Assembly: GCF_000407545.1 (NCBI RefSeq)
Contig: NZ_ASWH01000001.1
Coordinates: forward strand, 434,001 to 498,000
Length of the DNA: 64,000 bases
Direction of reading: 5' to 3'
Source of the DNA: Enterococcus gilvus ATCC BAA-350
GTDB lineage: Bacteria > Bacillota > Bacilli > Lactobacillales > Enterococcaceae
Positions 62,332 through 64,000 of this stretch are shown here, in pieces. The notes beneath the pieces were generated by a model, which was not told the origin of the DNA, searched no databases, and saw nothing but the letters and a program-made list of their open reading frames with translations. Numbering within the stretch: position 1 is the stretch's first letter; the number at the start of each line of letters is the position of its first letter. The position numbers and the translations under genes are program-made.

Positions 62332-63168
62332 ATGGTGGCATCACAGGAAGAAGTATTGGGAAAAATCTATAACTTGATTCTAAATCCCCACACCCGCGAA
62401 TGGGAACGCTATTTATTGACGAAGGCAAAGGATGCGTTGGAGAATAGTGGGAATTTCAAAGAGCAAATAGCCAAACTGGAAGCGGAACTGCGTCCATTGG
62501 CAACGCGAAATAATTTGACGCCGGATGTGACGGATTTTTATCAAGAGATCACGGGTCAAGAAAGAGCCAGTGGTCTAGCGGAGGACGCCGCGCATCTGGT
62601 GACCGATCCCTCCAATCAGGAACGGGCGATTTTTGCTGGCGGTTGCTTCTGGTGCATGGTCGAGCCCTTCGAGACGCACCCGGGGATCGTTTCGGTTTTA
62701 TCTGGTTATACTGGCGGAATGCTGGAACATCCGAGCTATGATCAAGTGAGCAGCGGCGCGACCGGACACGTGGAAGCGGTGGAGATCATTTTTGACACAC
62801 GGATCGTCAGTTACCAAGAGCTGATCGCTCTTTATTGGCAGATCACGGACCCGACCGATGATGGGGGGCAATTTCAAGATAGAGGGGCACAATACCGTCC
62901 AATCATTTTTGTAACGAATGCGTCTCAACGACGAATTGCGGAAGAGACAAAGCAGGCAGTGAAAGACTCTGACCGATACAGCAAACCGATCGTGACCGAG
63001 ATCCGAGGCGCGGCGACCTTTTGGCCAGCAGAAAATTACCATCAGCAGTTTTACAAAAAACAACCAAAGCGGTACAAAGCGATCGAGCGGGAACGGCGGC
63101 AATTCCTGAAGTATCAACAACTAAAAGGAACGCTTCGGACCGGATTGCGAAGGAGCAAGGATACATGA
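62332..63168 (+). CDS. msrA: Peptide methionine sulfoxide reductase A with an extra N-terminal helical domain
   Basis: Reduces methionine-S-sulfoxide in proteins. The catalytic GGCFWCMVEPF places C105 as nucleophile. SGYTGG, GHVEAVEI, QDRGAQYRPI and AENYHQQF complete the MsrA domain (about 97-260). Residues 1 to about 95 are an added, mostly helical domain (NPHTREWERYLLTKAKDALE ... NNLTPDVTDFYQEI). It resembles enterocin-A-immunity-type four-helix proteins; this match is from memory and uncertain. AGGGGG precedes the ATG, and the frame is continuous. Confidence 0.88.
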   Translation: MVASQEEVLGKIYNLILNPHTREWERYLLTKAKDALENSGNFKEQIAKLEAELRPLATRNNLTPDVTDFYQEITGQERASGLAEDAAHLVTDPSNQERAIFAGGCFWCMVEPFETHPGIVSVLSGYTGGMLEHPSYDQVSSGATGHVEAVEIIFDTRIVSYQELIALYWQITDPTDDGGQFQDRGAQYRPIIFVTNASQRRIAEETKQAVKDSDRYSKPIVTEIRGAATFWPAENYHQQFYKKQPKRYKAIERERRQFLKYQQLKGTLRTGLRRSKDT

Positions 63169-63200
63169 TCGCGCATTTACGGCTGCAATAAAAAACGTTT

Positions 63201-63248
63201 CACCCTTTTTGGCGTAACTTTTATATGAAACAAAAACCAGAAAGGGTG
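63201..63248 (+). promoter_or_regulatory. Hairpin that would cover the ribosome binding site
   Basis: CACCCTTTTTGG (63201-63212) pairs with CCAGAAAGGGTG (63237-63248), one wobble, 24-base loop. The right arm contains the AAAGGGTG Shine-Dalgarno site of the small membrane protein gene. Confidence 0.55.
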
Positions 63249-63254
63249 AGTAAG

Positions 63255-63440
63255 ATGTTAATGGTATTGTTGGTACTAACCATCGCAGGTTTAGTCCTAT
63301 CGTTTTGGATGAATGGACTAGTGAAGAACAAGGCGAATAGACTGTATGGCTGGTTAGCGGTCCTTCAAGGTGCGTGCTTAGGCGGGATGTTCGGTCTGTT
63401 GCTTGTTCTAGTACTTTTGGGGGCTGTATTGACCAGATAA
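63255..63440 (+). CDS. Small two-span membrane protein
   Basis: 61 residues, MLMVLLVLTIAGLVLSFWMN then a polar loop and LGGMFGLLLVLVLLGAVL. The ATG at 63255 has AAAGGGTGA 6 bases upstream; an earlier in-frame ATG at 63225 lacks a site. No family recognised. Followed by a strong terminator, so it is its own unit. Confidence 0.65.
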   Translation: MLMVLLVLTIAGLVLSFWMNGLVKNKANRLYGWLAVLQGACLGGMFGLLLVLVLLGAVLTR

Positions 63441-63469
63441 GCAGTTGGCACGTATGCCTATTGAAGAAA

Positions 63470-63508
63470 GCTGTGATCTTTTCCATTGGGAAAGATCACA
63501 GTTTTTTT
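63470..63508 (+). terminator. Terminator after the small membrane protein gene
   Basis: CTGTGATCTTT pairs with AAAGATCACAG, then T7. Confidence 0.9.
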
Positions 63509-63576
63509 GTGCTGGATTAATGATACACTGTTTCATAGCAAAGCAAGTGATTATCCAGATAGAAAGGAGCCAGCGA

Positions 63577-64000
63577 ATGTTTGTACATGAATTGAAACTG
63601 TCCGAAAGGGAGGCGTCTACAGGCTACCCCTTCGATGTTTTTGCGATCCAGGAGATTTCTCGTAAGGGAGGATTGTCCTTTCAGCGCCCGGTCACGTTTT
63701 TATCAGGAGACAATGGGACAGGGAAATCGACTCTTTTAGAGGCGATCGCTGTGGCGTACGGGATCAATCCAGAGGGCGGGAGTGAAAACTTCACCTTCAG
63801 CACCGTGGCGACCCATTCGGATCTAGGCGAGCATGTTCGATTGGTGAGAAAGGGAAGCGTGCCAAAGACGAAATATTTCTTGCGTTCGGAGACCTATTAC
63901 AATGTAGCTTCAGAGATAGAGGCATTGGGCAGAGAAGGCTATCGCTCCTATGGTGGACAGTCCCTTCATACCCGTTCTCACGGCGAAGGACTCCTGTCGA
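63577..64000 (+). CDS. AAA-family ATPase, cut by window end
   Basis: The first 141 residues only. Walker A is FLSGDNGTGKSTLLEAIA near residue 50, preceded by a strand-rich start as in SMC/AAA_23-type or ABC-like predicted ATPases. RKGGLSFQRPVTFLSG and GGSENFTF recall the YhaK-like single-domain ATPases common in Firmicutes. AAAGGAG lies 7 bases before the ATG. Confidence 0.75.
   Translation, partial: MFVHELKLSEREASTGYPFDVFAIQEISRKGGLSFQRPVTFLSGDNGTGKSTLLEAIAVAYGINPEGGSENFTFSTVATHSDLGEHVRLVRKGSVPKTKYFLRSETYYNVASEIEALGREGYRSYGGQSLHTRSHGEGLLS

Noticed and set aside
1..64000. tRNA, rRNA, insertion sequences, prophage or toxin-antitoxin modules.
   Set aside because: No cloverleaf, rRNA, transposase, integrase or antitoxin-like sequence was recognised on either strand.

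Overview
The window looks like chromosomal DNA of an Enterococcus, perhaps near the E. casseliflavus/gallinarum group. The genus call rests on AGGAGG-type ribosome binding sites, LPXTG surface proteins with Cna-B/SpaA repeats, Mga-type regulators, mannose-family PTS operons, CcpA-like sites and a glutamate decarboxylase/choloylglycine hydrolase block. The species call is inference. By eye, base composition is mosaic: about 1-4800, 36000-42000 and 44800-56150 are more AT-rich than 4900-20400 and 42100-44800. I saw no rRNA, tRNA, CRISPR array or intact transposase.

Layout. 1-4.7 kb: an orphan hydantoinase/oxoprolinase (HyuA), an ImmA/IrrE-like HExxH protein, a ROK fructokinase and an RpiR regulator. 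4.9-5.6 kb: truA. 5.7-15.7 kb: a ureide/carbamoyl catabolic locus with a PucR regulator, an esterase, a single-chain fusion of FdrA(AllF/YahF) and YlbE(AllG/YahG), carbamate kinase, a permease, a cytosine-deaminase-like amidohydrolase and YlbF(AllH/YahE). 15.7-20.4 kb: a YadGH-like ABC exporter, a split chromate transporter with a divergent LysR gene, and a DUF975 protein. 20.4-27.6 kb: an Mga-like regulator broken by one frameshift, then a 1624-residue LPXTG adhesin with six SpaA-type domains. 27.8-35.2 kb: a Tag-like glycosylase, a DeoR repressor and a mannose-family PTS operon with two zinc-type dehydrogenases and a class II aldolase, probably for a polyol. 35.3-44.8 kb: an HhH-GPD glycosylase, an 1898-residue LPXTG protein with 14 alternating Cna-B repeats, map and oleate hydratase. 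45-54.3 kb: an Mga-like regulator divergent from a glutamate acid-resistance block (GadC-like antiporter, YhgE/Pip, HdeD-like, choloylglycine hydrolase family, GadB). 54.5-64 kb: a two-domain peptidoglycan hydrolase, Ddh, an AraC regulator with a cellobiose-type EIIC and a GH3 glucosidase, an unknown 106-residue protein, an MsrA with an extra N-terminal domain, a small membrane protein and a truncated AAA ATPase.

How the genes work together. The best candidate for an under-described system is 6.4-15.7 kb. Its gene set matches E. coli fdrA-ylbE-ylbF-ybcF, recently assigned as oxamate carbamoyltransferase plus carbamate kinase. It matches the uncharacterised E. coli yahE-F-G-I-J locus even better, because both carry a cytosine-deaminase-like amidohydrolase. 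The simplest model is that the amidohydrolase opens a cyclic ureide or imide, the FdrA-YlbE/YlbF enzyme releases carbamoyl phosphate, and carbamate kinase converts that to ATP, NH3 and CO2. No allantoinase or allantoate amidohydrolase is present, so the substrate is open. The gad block would combine proton consumption, envelope proteins and an amide hydrolase in one acid/bile response unit.
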